Source: Anaerostipes amylophilus
GTDB taxonomy: Bacteria; Bacillota; Clostridia; Lachnospirales; Lachnospiraceae
Direction of reading: 5' to 3'
DNA length: 64,000 bases
Assembly: GCF_025567365.1 (NCBI RefSeq)
Contig: NZ_JAOQJG010000003.1
Coordinates: forward strand, 124,001-188,000
Both the position numbers and the translations under genes were made by a program. How positions within the stretch are numbered: position 1 is the stretch's first letter; each line of letters opens with the position of its first letter. Positions 1 through 8,836 of this stretch are shown here, piece after piece. The notes below the pieces were generated by a model. That model made no database searches. It saw nothing but the letters and a program-made list of their open reading frames with translations, and was not told the origin of the DNA.

Positions 1-3000
1 CAACATGGGTTAATAACGCGGAAGGAAATTCAAACTATGTGCCATATTCCAGTTCGACAAAGATCGGAACAACATCCAGCGGATCAGCCACTATCAACAG
101 CGATAAGTGGGCAGAAGGAGATTATAAGATCGTCGTCCGTGGAGTGGACAACGGATACATCAATGGATATGGAAAAGGGGCATGGTTTACGATCGACCGT
201 ACAGCACCGGCATTTGCCAGTGATCCCGAGATGACATCCGGAAAGACAGCAGCCAGTCCGTCCAGCCAGACAAATCCGGTACTGAAGATCACAGGAAAAG
301 ATGCGAACCTTTCTTATATCAAATATAAAGTAGACAATGCATCCTCTTACACCAAAGGTGCAGGCTTTAACGGAACAACATCCCAGACAACGATCAAACT
401 TCCGATCAGCCAGGGTGTTACAGACCAGACATTTAAGATCCAGGCAGTGATCGTTGACAAGGCAGGAAATGAAAGTGCAGCAAAGACGGTCAACTATTAT
501 TATATCGATAATTCCAAAGCATCCGATTATGCACCGGAAGATGGAAACGTCCAGAATCACTATGGAAAGAACACGATCAGCTGGAAGAAAAAAGAACTTC
601 CAAACAGTATCAGTTATGCCGTTTATCGTGGAAAGAGCGAAGACTTTACACCGTCGAAAGAAAATCTTGTGAAGGCATCCATCAGGGACTCCTATTGTAC
701 AGATACCGAAGTTGCAGATGGAACCCAGTGGTATTACAAGGTGTGCGCACAAAAAGTTACAACAAAGGGAGAGGTAAACAGTACCAGTGCATATGTAACG
801 ATGAGATCACAGGTTTCGATCGACAAGGCGGAATACAGCCGCTGGCTTGGAAGCAGGGATTACCGTGATACAGCAGAGATCAGCACACCGACAGGAAGCG
901 GAACGATCGACAAGGGAAGCGGAAATCTTACCTATGCAAACACGGATTTTGAGATCAATACCGGGGTGATGGGATTATCCCTTACAAGAACTTATAACAG
1001 CCAGTCAGACAAACAGGGAATGTTTGGAAACGGATGGTATGACAGCTTTCACAGGGAATTATATCATGTTGGAGATCAGGTGGTCTTTCAGGACAGCGAT
1101 GGAAGCTGTCTGGCATTTGAGAAGAACGGGGACAGCTATACCTGTGAAGAAACCAAAGAATATACGTTGGAAGAAGAACCGGAAGAACAGGAAAAGACTT
1201 ATGAACTGGAAGAAAAAACAGAAGCAAAAGAAGAACAGGAAACAGTAAAGAAGACCATTTCCTATCAGTGGACACTCATGGATAAGGACCAGAACATCAC
1301 ACGGTTTGATGCGAATGGAACGATGGTTTCACAGGAAGATGCAAACGGAAACTTCCTGTTATATGAAATGGATGAAACAGGGTTGTTAAAGACAGTGACA
1401 ACAGACAAGAACCAGTTCCTTAAGATGCAGTATAATGACCAGAACCTGTTAAAAGAGATCGAACTTGCAGATGGAACAAAGATGCAGTATACCTACGATA
1501 CAGCAGGAGATCTTACCAATGCAGCCCATGTGTCAGCGGACGGAAATCAGTCTGTACAGGAACCATATGCTTATGATAAAGAACACCACATGACAGCCAT
1601 AACGGATGCAGAGGGAAATGATTATGGTGTTACATATGAAAGGGAAAAGGCAGTCCGTTTTACCAAGCCGGACGGAGAATACCAGCAGATCACATATGGG
1701 GATGGAACAACCACAGTATCCCTTCATAAGAATGACGGAACAAAGATATCCGAAGATTCCATGACCTATGAGAAGAACAGCGGAAAGCTTTTATCTTCCA
1801 CAAATGGGGATGGAGTTAAGACGACATACCAGTATGAGAACACAGAGAATCCGCTGTTACAGACAGGAACTGAGACAACCGTATGCTATCAGACATTAGA
1901 AAACAATCAGGTAAACTTTAAGAATGATGTAAAAGTAACGACAACAACATCCTATGACAGCAACGAAAACGTAGTGGAAGAAGTGGATGAGACAGGGCAG
2001 GTAACAAGCACAACCTATGGAACAGGGAAAGAATCCAGTCTTGCACAGACAGAAGTGATCAAAAACAGTGAGGGAGAAACTACTTCAGACACAACCTATG
2101 ATTACGATGATCATGGAAATACGATCCTTGAATATGAAGATATCGGAGATAGCAGGACAGAGTATACATATGATGAGGATGGGGAAGTCAAAGAAGAAAA
2201 GTCCTATGAAAACGTTAAGTCAGAGTGGGATGCCGGAGTTCTGACGTCCGAACAGACAACACAGAAAGAAGAAGCAGACCACAAAGTCAGTGAGACATTA
2301 ACCAGCACACAGGGAGAAGTGACACAGGAAGATACAACCGCCTATGATGCGATGGGAAGGGAAGTTTCAAGTACGGACCGGAATACAGGAGAAGTGACAA
2401 GGATCACCTATGACTTTATGGGACGTGCAGTAGAAACAGAAAGATCCCTGAAAGATCAGGAAGGAAAGGATACCGTTCAGACAGAGACAAAGAGCTATAA
2501 TGCAAACGGTGCAGTCACATCAGAGACAAGCAGTGCAGGGGTTACAACCGAGTATCGTTATGACAGCAGAAACCGAGTAACTACCACAAAGGAAGAAGCA
2601 GACAATAAGACAAAAACAACAGAAACTTCTTATGGATATGAAACTGCCGTGATCCATACCCTGACAGGCACAAAGACTTATAAAGATCTTCAGGTACAGA
2701 CAACCAGAGTCAATGGAACCGTGACAGACAAGACATGGACAGACCATGCAGGTAATGCAGTCCGTACCTTAAACAGCGGTATCTATACGGATCATGTCTT
2801 TACCGAAGATGGAAAAGAGATCGCAGCGGTCACACTTGGAAGCAGTACCGATGGAGAAGGAAAGATCTCCCTGACGTTATACAACAAAGAAGGAAAAACA
2901 ACCCATACGATCAGCCAGCCGGTGGTTGATGGAGACAGTATCACCACAGGAAAAGATACGATCATTCATGAGACTGCGTATGATGTCAATGGAAATGAGA

Positions 3001-5492
3001 GTGCCGTGACCGATGGAAACGGAAATGTCACAACCTATACTTATGATGACCAGAACCGTGTCACAGGTGTCAGCAGAAAGAATGGAAACGAAACCATCAG
3101 CAACAGTATTTCCTATGACATGGGAACCGATGGAAAGACCACGACCAGTGTCAAAGATGCCAACGGACATGTCAACAAAGAAGTGACAAATGAAGCAGGA
3201 CTGACAGAAAGCACCACGGATCTTGGAGACGGAGAAGAACAGATCACAACAGCCTACAGTTATGACACAAACGGAAACAAGATCAGGGAAACCTATGCAG
3301 ACGGCGGCTATAAGACATTTGATTATGACAGGAAGAACCGCCTGATCAAGACAGAATCCTATGAAGCAGGGGAAGCAGGAGAAAGTATCGGAGAGAAGAC
3401 TTTAAAGACGGTCTACAGTTACGATATCAATGACAGACTGTTAGAAAGTGTTGACTATCAGATCGACGGAGCAGAGGAAACAGCCGTACGTTATACAGAA
3501 TATCAGTATGACAGCAGGGGACAGACCACAGGATATGCAGAGCTAAGTCAGGAAAACGAACCGACAGCAGATGAAATCAAAGCACACCAGATCAGATACC
3601 ATTACGACAGTGATGGAAAGCTCACAAAGGTTACCTATCCAACGACAAAGAACGGAGTTCAGGCTTTAGCGTATGAATATGACCAGAACGGATGGCTGAC
3701 AAAGATCAAAGGAGAAGTTCAGTCAGCAGACACCAGTACAGAAAAGACGGTACGAAGCTATACTTATGACAGCTATGGCAAAGTCAAAGAGATCAAAGAC
3801 TACAGAAACCTGTTAAACAGCAGTGATCAGGCAGTGAAGAAAGCCTACACCTATGACAGCCTTGACCGTGTCAAAGAGATGACTTACACAGATCTTGAGA
3901 CTGGAAAAGTGATGGAATCTTATCAGTACAGCTATGATAAGAATTCTAATATCACAGAGAAAACAGAAGTCAATAACTATCCGAAGGAAGAGAAAGATAA
4001 AGTCAATGAGACAAAAGCTTATACTTATGATGCACTCGGACGACTGACAAAGACTGTGACAACTGATCATAAGAATGATGATAAGACAAAGACTGTTACC
4101 TATACTTATGATAAAGTTGGAAACAGAACCAAAGAAGATGACGGAACCACACAGACAGCGTATACCTATAATGGTCTGGATCAGTTACAGACAGCAACAA
4201 AAGAAAAAGGAACCACAGTTGATGAAGTCCGCCAGTACAGCTATGATGCCAATGGAAACCAGACAGATGTTAAGAATACAAAGACAGGACAGACGGAATC
4301 TTATACTTATGATGCAGAGAACCGTCTGAGCAAAGTAGCGGTCACCGACAAAGACGGAAAAACAGCTGTGATCCAGCAGAACCGTTATAACGGAGACGGA
4401 CAGAGAATCCAGAAAGTGGAAGGAAGCAAAACAACGAACTATTACTATCAGGACGGAGTAGTTTCCTATACAACCGATGGAGATAATATCCAGACATCCC
4501 AGAACCTGATCGGAACCGATGGAAATATCCTTGCAACACAGAGATATGGAAGTGACCATACGGACTATCTGTTGTATCATAAAGATATCCAGGGAAGTAG
4601 CACAAGTCTTGTAAAAGAAGATGGAAGTGCTGATGCAACATACCAGTATACAGACTTTGGAGAGACAACGATCAATGGCGATAACAAAGCAGAGAATGAG
4701 GTTTGTTATACGGGTGAAATCTATGATCAGAGGACAGGACTTTATTATCTGAATGCGAGGTATTATAATCCAGAAGATGGAGGATTCTTAACAGAGGATG
4801 TTTATCGAGGAGAGACAAATGAGCCTGATACACAGAATCTATATGTTTATTGTGCAGACAATCCGATAAATTATATAGATTCCAGTGGAAATAAGAAAAA
4901 ACGTGTAGATTTTTGGAATATTGCATTTAAAAGCAATACTCAAAATTATTATGCATTCAATCAGAATGCACCTCAAAAATATGCAGGATATAATGACTTA
5001 TATGATGTGATGGATTGGACAGTAGGGGATTTGGTAACAAAAAAAGTAGAAACAACATGGTGGAGATTACAATTTTGGAAAGGTAAATATGGAGCAACGT
5101 ATGTTCCTAAAATATCAAATGGATGCGAGATAGGTTTGTATTACAGAACCATAAAAGGTAATCCTCATTGGTATTGCGCATATGATAGGAATCGAAGAAT
5201 AAGAATGAGAATGTCATTATATGTAGGTAATAGAAAATTATTTACTAGAGATAGTAAAACATCAACAGATCAAGGAAAGGCATGGTGGTTAACAGCATTT
5301 GTATTTAAAGAAGATATGCCAGGAAAGGACATTTATTCAAAAACAACATTAAGGATGACAGGTACTTTGTGGTTTCCTAAAACAGGAAAATATGCAAAAC
5401 AAATGCAAACATTATCAAATAAATTAAAAAAAGTAAAAGAATTAAAAGTGAAAGGTTCTAGTTATGTTAGAACATTTTCATGGAAAGGATAA
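1..5492 (+). CDS. RHS/YD-repeat polymorphic toxin, 5' end outside window
   Basis: The frame is open from the left edge (codons from position 3), so signal peptide and start lie upstream. Visible order: Ig/fibronectin-like segments (about 39-820), a DUF6531-like entry module (about 940-1130, with FGNGWYDSF), a Glu/Lys-rich insert (about 1150-1260), a long array of YD repeats (YTYD, YSYDANGN and similar) to about 4600, then the RHS core (LYYLNARYYNPEDG) ending at DSSGN near 4889. In this family the repeats form a cocoon that encloses a C-terminal toxin. Here the tip is about 200 residues (4890-5489), differs completely from the other RHS copies downstream, and is rich in Trp, Lys and Arg; WKGKYG followed by GCEIGLYY recalls DUF4474 (tentative). 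A contact-dependent or secreted antibacterial role is inferred. The ankyrin lipoprotein 4 bp downstream is the likely immunity partner. Confidence 0.88.
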   Translation, partial: TWVNNAEGNSNYVPYSSSTKIGTTSSGSATINSDKWAEGDYKIVVRGVDNGYINGYGKGAWFTIDRTAPAFASDPEMTSGKTAASPSSQTNPVLKITGKDANLSYIKYKVDNASSYTKGAGFNGTTSQTTIKLPISQGVTDQTFKIQAVIVDKAGNESAAKTVNYYYIDNSKASDYAPEDGNVQNHYGKNTISWKKKELPNSISYAVYRGKSEDFTPSKENLVKASIRDSYCTDTEVADGTQWYYKVCAQKVTTKGEVNSTSAYVTMRSQVSIDKAEYSRWLGSRDYRDTAEISTPTGSGTIDKGSGNLTYANTDFEINTGVMGLSLTRTYNSQSDKQGMFGNGWYDSFHRELYHVGDQVVFQDSDGSCLAFEKNGDSYTCEETKEYTLEEEPEEQEKTYELEEKTEAKEEQETVKKTISYQWTLMDKDQNITRFDANGTMVSQEDANGNFLLYEMDETGLLKTVTTDKNQFLKMQYNDQNLLKEIELADGTKMQYTYDTAGDLTNAAHVSADGNQSVQEPYAYDKEHHMTAITDAEGNDYGVTYEREKAVRFTKPDGEYQQITYGDGTTTVSLHKNDGTKISEDSMTYEKNSGKLLSSTNGDGVKTTYQYENTENPLLQTGTETTVCYQTLENNQVNFKNDVKVTTTTSYDSNENVVEEVDETGQVTSTTYGTGKESSLAQTEVIKNSEGETTSDTTYDYDDHGNTILEYEDIGDSRTEYTYDEDGEVKEEKSYENVKSEWDAGVLTSEQTTQKEEADHKVSETLTSTQGEVTQEDTTAYDAMGREVSSTDRNTGEVTRITYDFMGRAVETERSLKDQEGKDTVQTETKSYNANGAVTSETSSAGVTTEYRYDSRNRVTTTKEEADNKTKTTETSYGYETAVIHTLTGTKTYKDLQVQTTRVNGTVTDKTWTDHAGNAVRTLNSGIYTDHVFTEDGKEIAAVTLGSSTDGEGKISLTLYNKEGKTTHTISQPVVDGDSITTGKDTIIHETAYDVNGNESAVTDGNGNVTTYTYDDQNRVTGVSRKNGNETISNSISYDMGTDGKTTTSVKDANGHVNKEVTNEAGLTESTTDLGDGEEQITTAYSYDTNGNKIRETYADGGYKTFDYDRKNRLIKTESYEAGEAGESIGEKTLKTVYSYDINDRLLESVDYQIDGAEETAVRYTEYQYDSRGQTTGYAELSQENEPTADEIKAHQIRYHYDSDGKLTKVTYPTTKNGVQALAYEYDQNGWLTKIKGEVQSADTSTEKTVRSYTYDSYGKVKEIKDYRNLLNSSDQAVKKAYTYDSLDRVKEMTYTDLETGKVMESYQYSYDKNSNITEKTEVNNYPKEEKDKVNETKAYTYDALGRLTKTVTTDHKNDDKTKTVTYTYDKVGNRTKEDDGTTQTAYTYNGLDQLQTATKEKGTTVDEVRQYSYDANGNQTDVKNTKTGQTESYTYDAENRLSKVAVTDKDGKTAVIQQNRYNGDGQRIQKVEGSKTTNYYYQDGVVSYTTDGDNIQTSQNLIGTDGNILATQRYGSDHTDYLLYHKDIQGSSTSLVKEDGSADATYQYTDFGETTINGDNKAENEVCYTGEIYDQRTGLYYLNARYYNPEDGGFLTEDVYRGETNEPDTQNLYVYCADNPINYIDSSGNKKKRVDFWNIAFKSNTQNYYAFNQNAPQKYAGYNDLYDVMDWTVGDLVTKKVETTWWRLQFWKGKYGATYVPKISNGCEIGLYYRTIKGNPHWYCAYDRNRRIRMRMSLYVGNRKLFTRDSKTSTDQGKAWWLTAFVFKEDMPGKDIYSKTTLRMTGTLWFPKTGKYAKQMQTLSNKLKKVKELKVKGSSYVRTFSWKG

Positions 5493-5496
5493 TAAA

Positions 5497-7032
5497 ATGA
5501 AAAACAGAAAAAAGATTTTTATTATAATTGCAGTGCTTTCAACATTTTGTTTTTCCATATGCGGATGCAGTAAAGACAAAGACAAGGATATATCCAAAAA
5601 ACAGCTATACGCTTCTATTTGCAATCCCAATATGCAAGGCGTAAAGGAAGCATTGAAAAATCATGCAGAACTTGCAAAAGAAACAATCAAAACATCATCA
5701 AAAACGAAGCCGTTAGAATTAGCCGTCAGAGAGATTGAGAGCGAAAAGATACAGTTACAAATATGCTCACAATTGATAAAGAGTGGTGCAGATGTTAATG
5801 AAAAAGGAATAGATGGAGATACGAATCTATGCTGGGCAATTGGTAATGATAGATTTGACTTAGCCAATCAGCTGTTGGATGCGGGTGCAGATCCAAATCA
5901 AAAAGGAGATGAAATAACAGCACTAAAAGGAACGGTAAGTAGGATTTCATTTGAAAATTATAATGAGAAAATGGACATGTTAAATAGACTATTGGAATCA
6001 GGTGCAAAGCCTGATTCCGATATAATTTCATTTCTTTTAAACGATGATAACAGCAATTGGGGAATGCAGTATTATTTTACGCCTCAAATTTTAAAAAAAT
6101 TAGAAAAATATGACGGAAAGCAAAATATATCACAAGGATTACGAGCAGCAATGAATGGAGATGATCATAAACTTCAAAAACTTGTGATATCAGATAAAAT
6201 AAATAAAAAAGATAAAGGGCAGGTATTAGCTTTTGCAGCAGCGCATTGTAATGTGGATACATTGAAGATCATGAAAAAACAAGGATATGATTTTGCTTGG
6301 AAAGACTTAGATAAAGTAGGATTATTGCAGATCGCAGCACTATGCAATCATTCTTCAGTAGTAAAATATTTGTTAGAACAACAATTAGATTCAAAAGCAA
6401 AGGCAGATTATTATAAAGTGAGAGCAGTTGATTTTGCGATTGTAGCAGGAAACTTAGACAAAGCAAAGATTTTGATAGAAAAAGACAAAGTGAATTTCAA
6501 GAAAAATCATCACGGAAAACCTTGTGATGTATGGGAATTTATTTTAGCTTTCGGCGATAAAAAATCTTTTAAAACACTGGAATCTTTAGGTCATCAGCCA
6601 ACAAAAGAAGAAATATATGACACCTATCAAAATTACGGATATGAGCAGGGGGTAAAAGTAAAAGAAGATGAATTGCAGGAAATAATCTGGAATGGAGAAA
6701 GTGATATTGCAAGAAAAATACTAGAAAACAAAATGACAAAAGGAAAAGTCAGAAAAGAATATTTATTACAGACAGCAGTTGATATTGGGGATTACACAAT
6801 GGTACGTTATCTTGTCGAACAAGGAGCAGATATCAATAAATATGTAAAAGAAGAAACTGAAAATTATTCTTCTACAGCATTACAGACAGCGTGCGCATCA
6901 CAAAGTCAAGAAATTTTGAAATATCTGAAAAAGCATGGAGGTGATAGTAAGAAAAAGGATTCAGAGGGTAGAAGCTGTAAGAAAATTGCAAAAGATAACA
7001 AGGCGGTATGGAATTTGGAACTTATACAATAA
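5497..7032 (+). CDS. Ankyrin-repeat lipoprotein, probable immunity protein
   Basis: 511 residues. The ATG at 5497 is chosen because GGAAAGGA lies just upstream and it yields a lipoprotein signal peptide (MKNRKKIFIIIAVLSTF then SICGC, with the lipobox Cys). The mature protein carries ankyrin-like repeats (LIKSGADVNEKG, LLDAGADPNQKG, YLVEQGADINK). It starts 4 bp after the RHS toxin stop. Ankyrin proteins are recurrent immunity partners in polymorphic toxin loci, so a role as membrane-anchored immunity to the tip encoded just upstream is inferred from position. Three degraded relatives lie downstream (12037-12290, 15450-15540, 16613-17740), so the gene belongs to the recombining part of the island. 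An enzymatic role is unlikely: no catalytic motif is visible. Confidence 0.78.
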   Translation: MKNRKKIFIIIAVLSTFCFSICGCSKDKDKDISKKQLYASICNPNMQGVKEALKNHAELAKETIKTSSKTKPLELAVREIESEKIQLQICSQLIKSGADVNEKGIDGDTNLCWAIGNDRFDLANQLLDAGADPNQKGDEITALKGTVSRISFENYNEKMDMLNRLLESGAKPDSDIISFLLNDDNSNWGMQYYFTPQILKKLEKYDGKQNISQGLRAAMNGDDHKLQKLVISDKINKKDKGQVLAFAAAHCNVDTLKIMKKQGYDFAWKDLDKVGLLQIAALCNHSSVVKYLLEQQLDSKAKADYYKVRAVDFAIVAGNLDKAKILIEKDKVNFKKNHHGKPCDVWEFILAFGDKKSFKTLESLGHQPTKEEIYDTYQNYGYEQGVKVKEDELQEIIWNGESDIARKILENKMTKGKVRKEYLLQTAVDIGDYTMVRYLVEQGADINKYVKEETENYSSTALQTACASQSQEILKYLKKHGGDSKKKDSEGRSCKKIAKDNKAVWNLELIQ

Positions 7033-7098
7033 AAAGAAAGCATTTCTAAAGCAAAATTGGAAAATCCTTTCACAATCCAATACAAGGATGTGATATAA

Positions 7099-7154
7099 AT
7101 GATAAGGAAAAGAATATTTCAAGTATTGAAAATTATTTTTGTATTAATAGTAAC
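7099..7154 (+). pseudogene. Truncated 5' end of a propeller-type immunity gene
   Basis: An ATG at 7099 behind AAGGATGTGAT begins a peptide with a hydrophobic stretch (KIIFVLIV). This matches, at DNA and protein level, the membrane-anchor start of the gene at 14016. Homology stops near 7154, where sequence of a minus-strand transposase remnant begins; the frame stops at 7189-7191. The region upstream of it (about 7064-7110) recurs near 12255-12290. Confidence 0.55.
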
Positions 7155-7412
7155 TCAACTTTCCCAGCTAATATCGCTAAATAAAGCCTGAATAAATGTG
7201 GCTTGAGATGCAATCCATTCACTTACTTTACATTTTATAATAGATATGATATCAGCGGATAATGTTAAAATGTGTTCCACAAACAGAGCCATAAGGCTCT
7301 GCAGTGCATTGGTTAGTTCCATGTCCTGAATATCATCACAGAACATGAAGAATAATTCGCCATACGTTTTCTGGTCATTTTGGTTTCTTCGGATCCATTC
7401 CAGAATAATAAA
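7155..7412 (-). pseudogene. 3' remnant of a transposase gene
   Basis: About 80 C-terminal residues on the minus strand, from IILEWIRRNQNDQKTYGELF to a stop at 7155-7157. The pattern (KTYGELFF, a hydrophobic helix, ISIIKCKVSEWI) resembles the tail of DDE transposases common in Lachnospiraceae. The catalytic part is absent, and on its 5' side the sequence runs into a duplicated AATTTAAGTGCTCG stretch and the junction element. The family assignment is by eye and uncertain; that this is a fragment is clear. Confidence 0.45.
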
Positions 7413-7440
7413 TTTAAGTGCTCGAATAAATTTAAGTGCT

Positions 7441-7577
7441 CGTAGACCATATGAAGTCAGAAAACAAGGAAAAAGAGATGCAATAAAACACGAAAACGTA
7501 GTGAAATCAGAAAAGTAAGTAGAAAAATCATAATAAACCAAATAATATAAAAAATATCAGATTTCATAAGGGCTACG
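7441..7577 (+). repeat. Junction element copy A, about 137 bp with inverted ends
   Basis: Begins CGTAGACCATATGAAGTC and ends GATTTCATAAGGGCTACG, an imperfect inverted repeat of about 20 bp; outside both ends lies TTAAG plus 4 bases, so the inverted repeat may extend to about 7432-7585. The interior is AT-rich with no ORF. The same sequence recurs near 11414, 13714, 17754 and 19874, always in this orientation. RHS sequence begins about 15 bp after this copy. Confidence 0.75.
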
Positions 7578-7591
7578 GTACCTTAAGTATG

Positions 7592-8550
7592 TTACACAGA
7601 GAGAAGAAGCAGACCACAAAGTCAGTGAGACATTAACAAGCACACAGGGAAAAATGACACAGGAAGCTATAACTTCTTATGATGCGATGGGAAGGGAAGT
7701 TTCAAGTACTGACCGGAATACAGGAGAAGTGACAAGGATCACCTATGACTTTATGGGACGTGCAGTAGAAACAGAAAGATCCCTGACAGATCAGGAAGGA
7801 AAGGACATTGTTCAGACAGAAACAAAGAGCTATAATGCAAACGGCTCAGTCACATCAGAAACAAGCAGTGCAGGGGTTACAACCGAGTATCATTATGACA
7901 ACAGAAACCGAGTAACCATTGCAAAGGAAGATGCAGACGATGCGACAAAAACAACAGAAACCTCTTATGGATATGAAACTGCCGTGATCCATACCCTGGC
8001 AGGAACAAAGACCTATAAGGATCTTCAGGTACAGACAACCAAAGTCAATGGAACCGTGACAGACAAGACATGGACAGACCATGCAGGCAATGCAGTCCGT
8101 AGCTTAAGCAGCGGTATCTATACGGATCATGTCTTTACTGACGATGGAAAAGAGATCGCAGCGGTCACACTTGGAAGCAGCACCGATGGAGAAGGAAAGA
8201 TCTCCCTGACGTTATACAATAAGGAAGGAAAAACAACCCATACGATCAGCCAGCCAGTGGTTGATGGAGACAGTATCACCACAGGAAAAGATACGATCAT
8301 CAATGAGACTGCATATGATGTTAATGGAAATGAGAGTGCTGTGACCGATGGAAACGGAAATGTCACAACCTATACTTATGATGACCAGAACCGTGTCACA
8401 GGTGTGAGCAGAAAGAATGGAAACGAAACCATCAGCAACAGCATTTCTTATGATATGGGAGCGGATGGAAAGACCACGACCAGTGTCAAAGATGCCAACG
8501 GACATGTCAACAAAGAAGTGACAAATGAAGCAGGACTGACAGAAAGCACT
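7592..8550 (+). pseudogene. Orphan RHS tip 1, upstream part (YD repeats, no start)
   Basis: Nearly identical to 2263-3215 of the first RHS gene, in the same frame, beginning abruptly after junction element A. No signal peptide, promoter or plausible start exists; the first ATG (7654) is internal to the YD repeats. It runs into the assembly gap at 8551. This is interpreted as the homology arm of a silent cassette whose C-terminal toxin (8837-10729) could be exchanged into the expressed RHS gene by recombination. Expression as an independent protein is unlikely. Confidence 0.7.
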
Positions 8551-8835
8551 NNNNNNNNNNNNNNNNNNNNNNNNNNNNNNNNNNNNNNNNNNNNNNNNNN
8601 NNNNNNNNNNNNNNNNNNNNNNNNNNNNNNNNNNNNNNNNNNNNNNNNNNNNNNNNNNNNNNNNNNNNNNNNNNNNNNNNNNNNNNNNNNNNNNNNNNNN
8701 NNNNNNNNNNNNNNNNNNNNNNNNNNNNNNNNNNNNNNNNNNNNNNNNNNNNNNNNNNNNNNNNNNNNNNNNNNNNNNNNNNNNNNNNNNNNNNNNNNNN
8801 NNNNNNNNNNNNNNNNNNNNNNNNNNNNNNNNNNN
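8551..8835. other. Assembly gap (285 N)
   Basis: An unbroken run of N inside the second RHS copy. The matching interval of the first copy is 264 nt. With 285 N the reading frame is off by one between the two sides, so the N count is probably an estimate or a real frameshift is hidden. The first copy is near-identical here, which makes repeat-induced misassembly likely. Confidence 0.95.
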
Positions 8836-8836
8836 A

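Noticed and set aside
84..752. Cys-rich open frame on the minus strand opposite the RHS gene (also 4185-4580, 9683-10195 and similar)
   Set aside because: These are antisense shadows of YD-repeat codons; the same shadow appears opposite every RHS copy, with no ribosome binding site.
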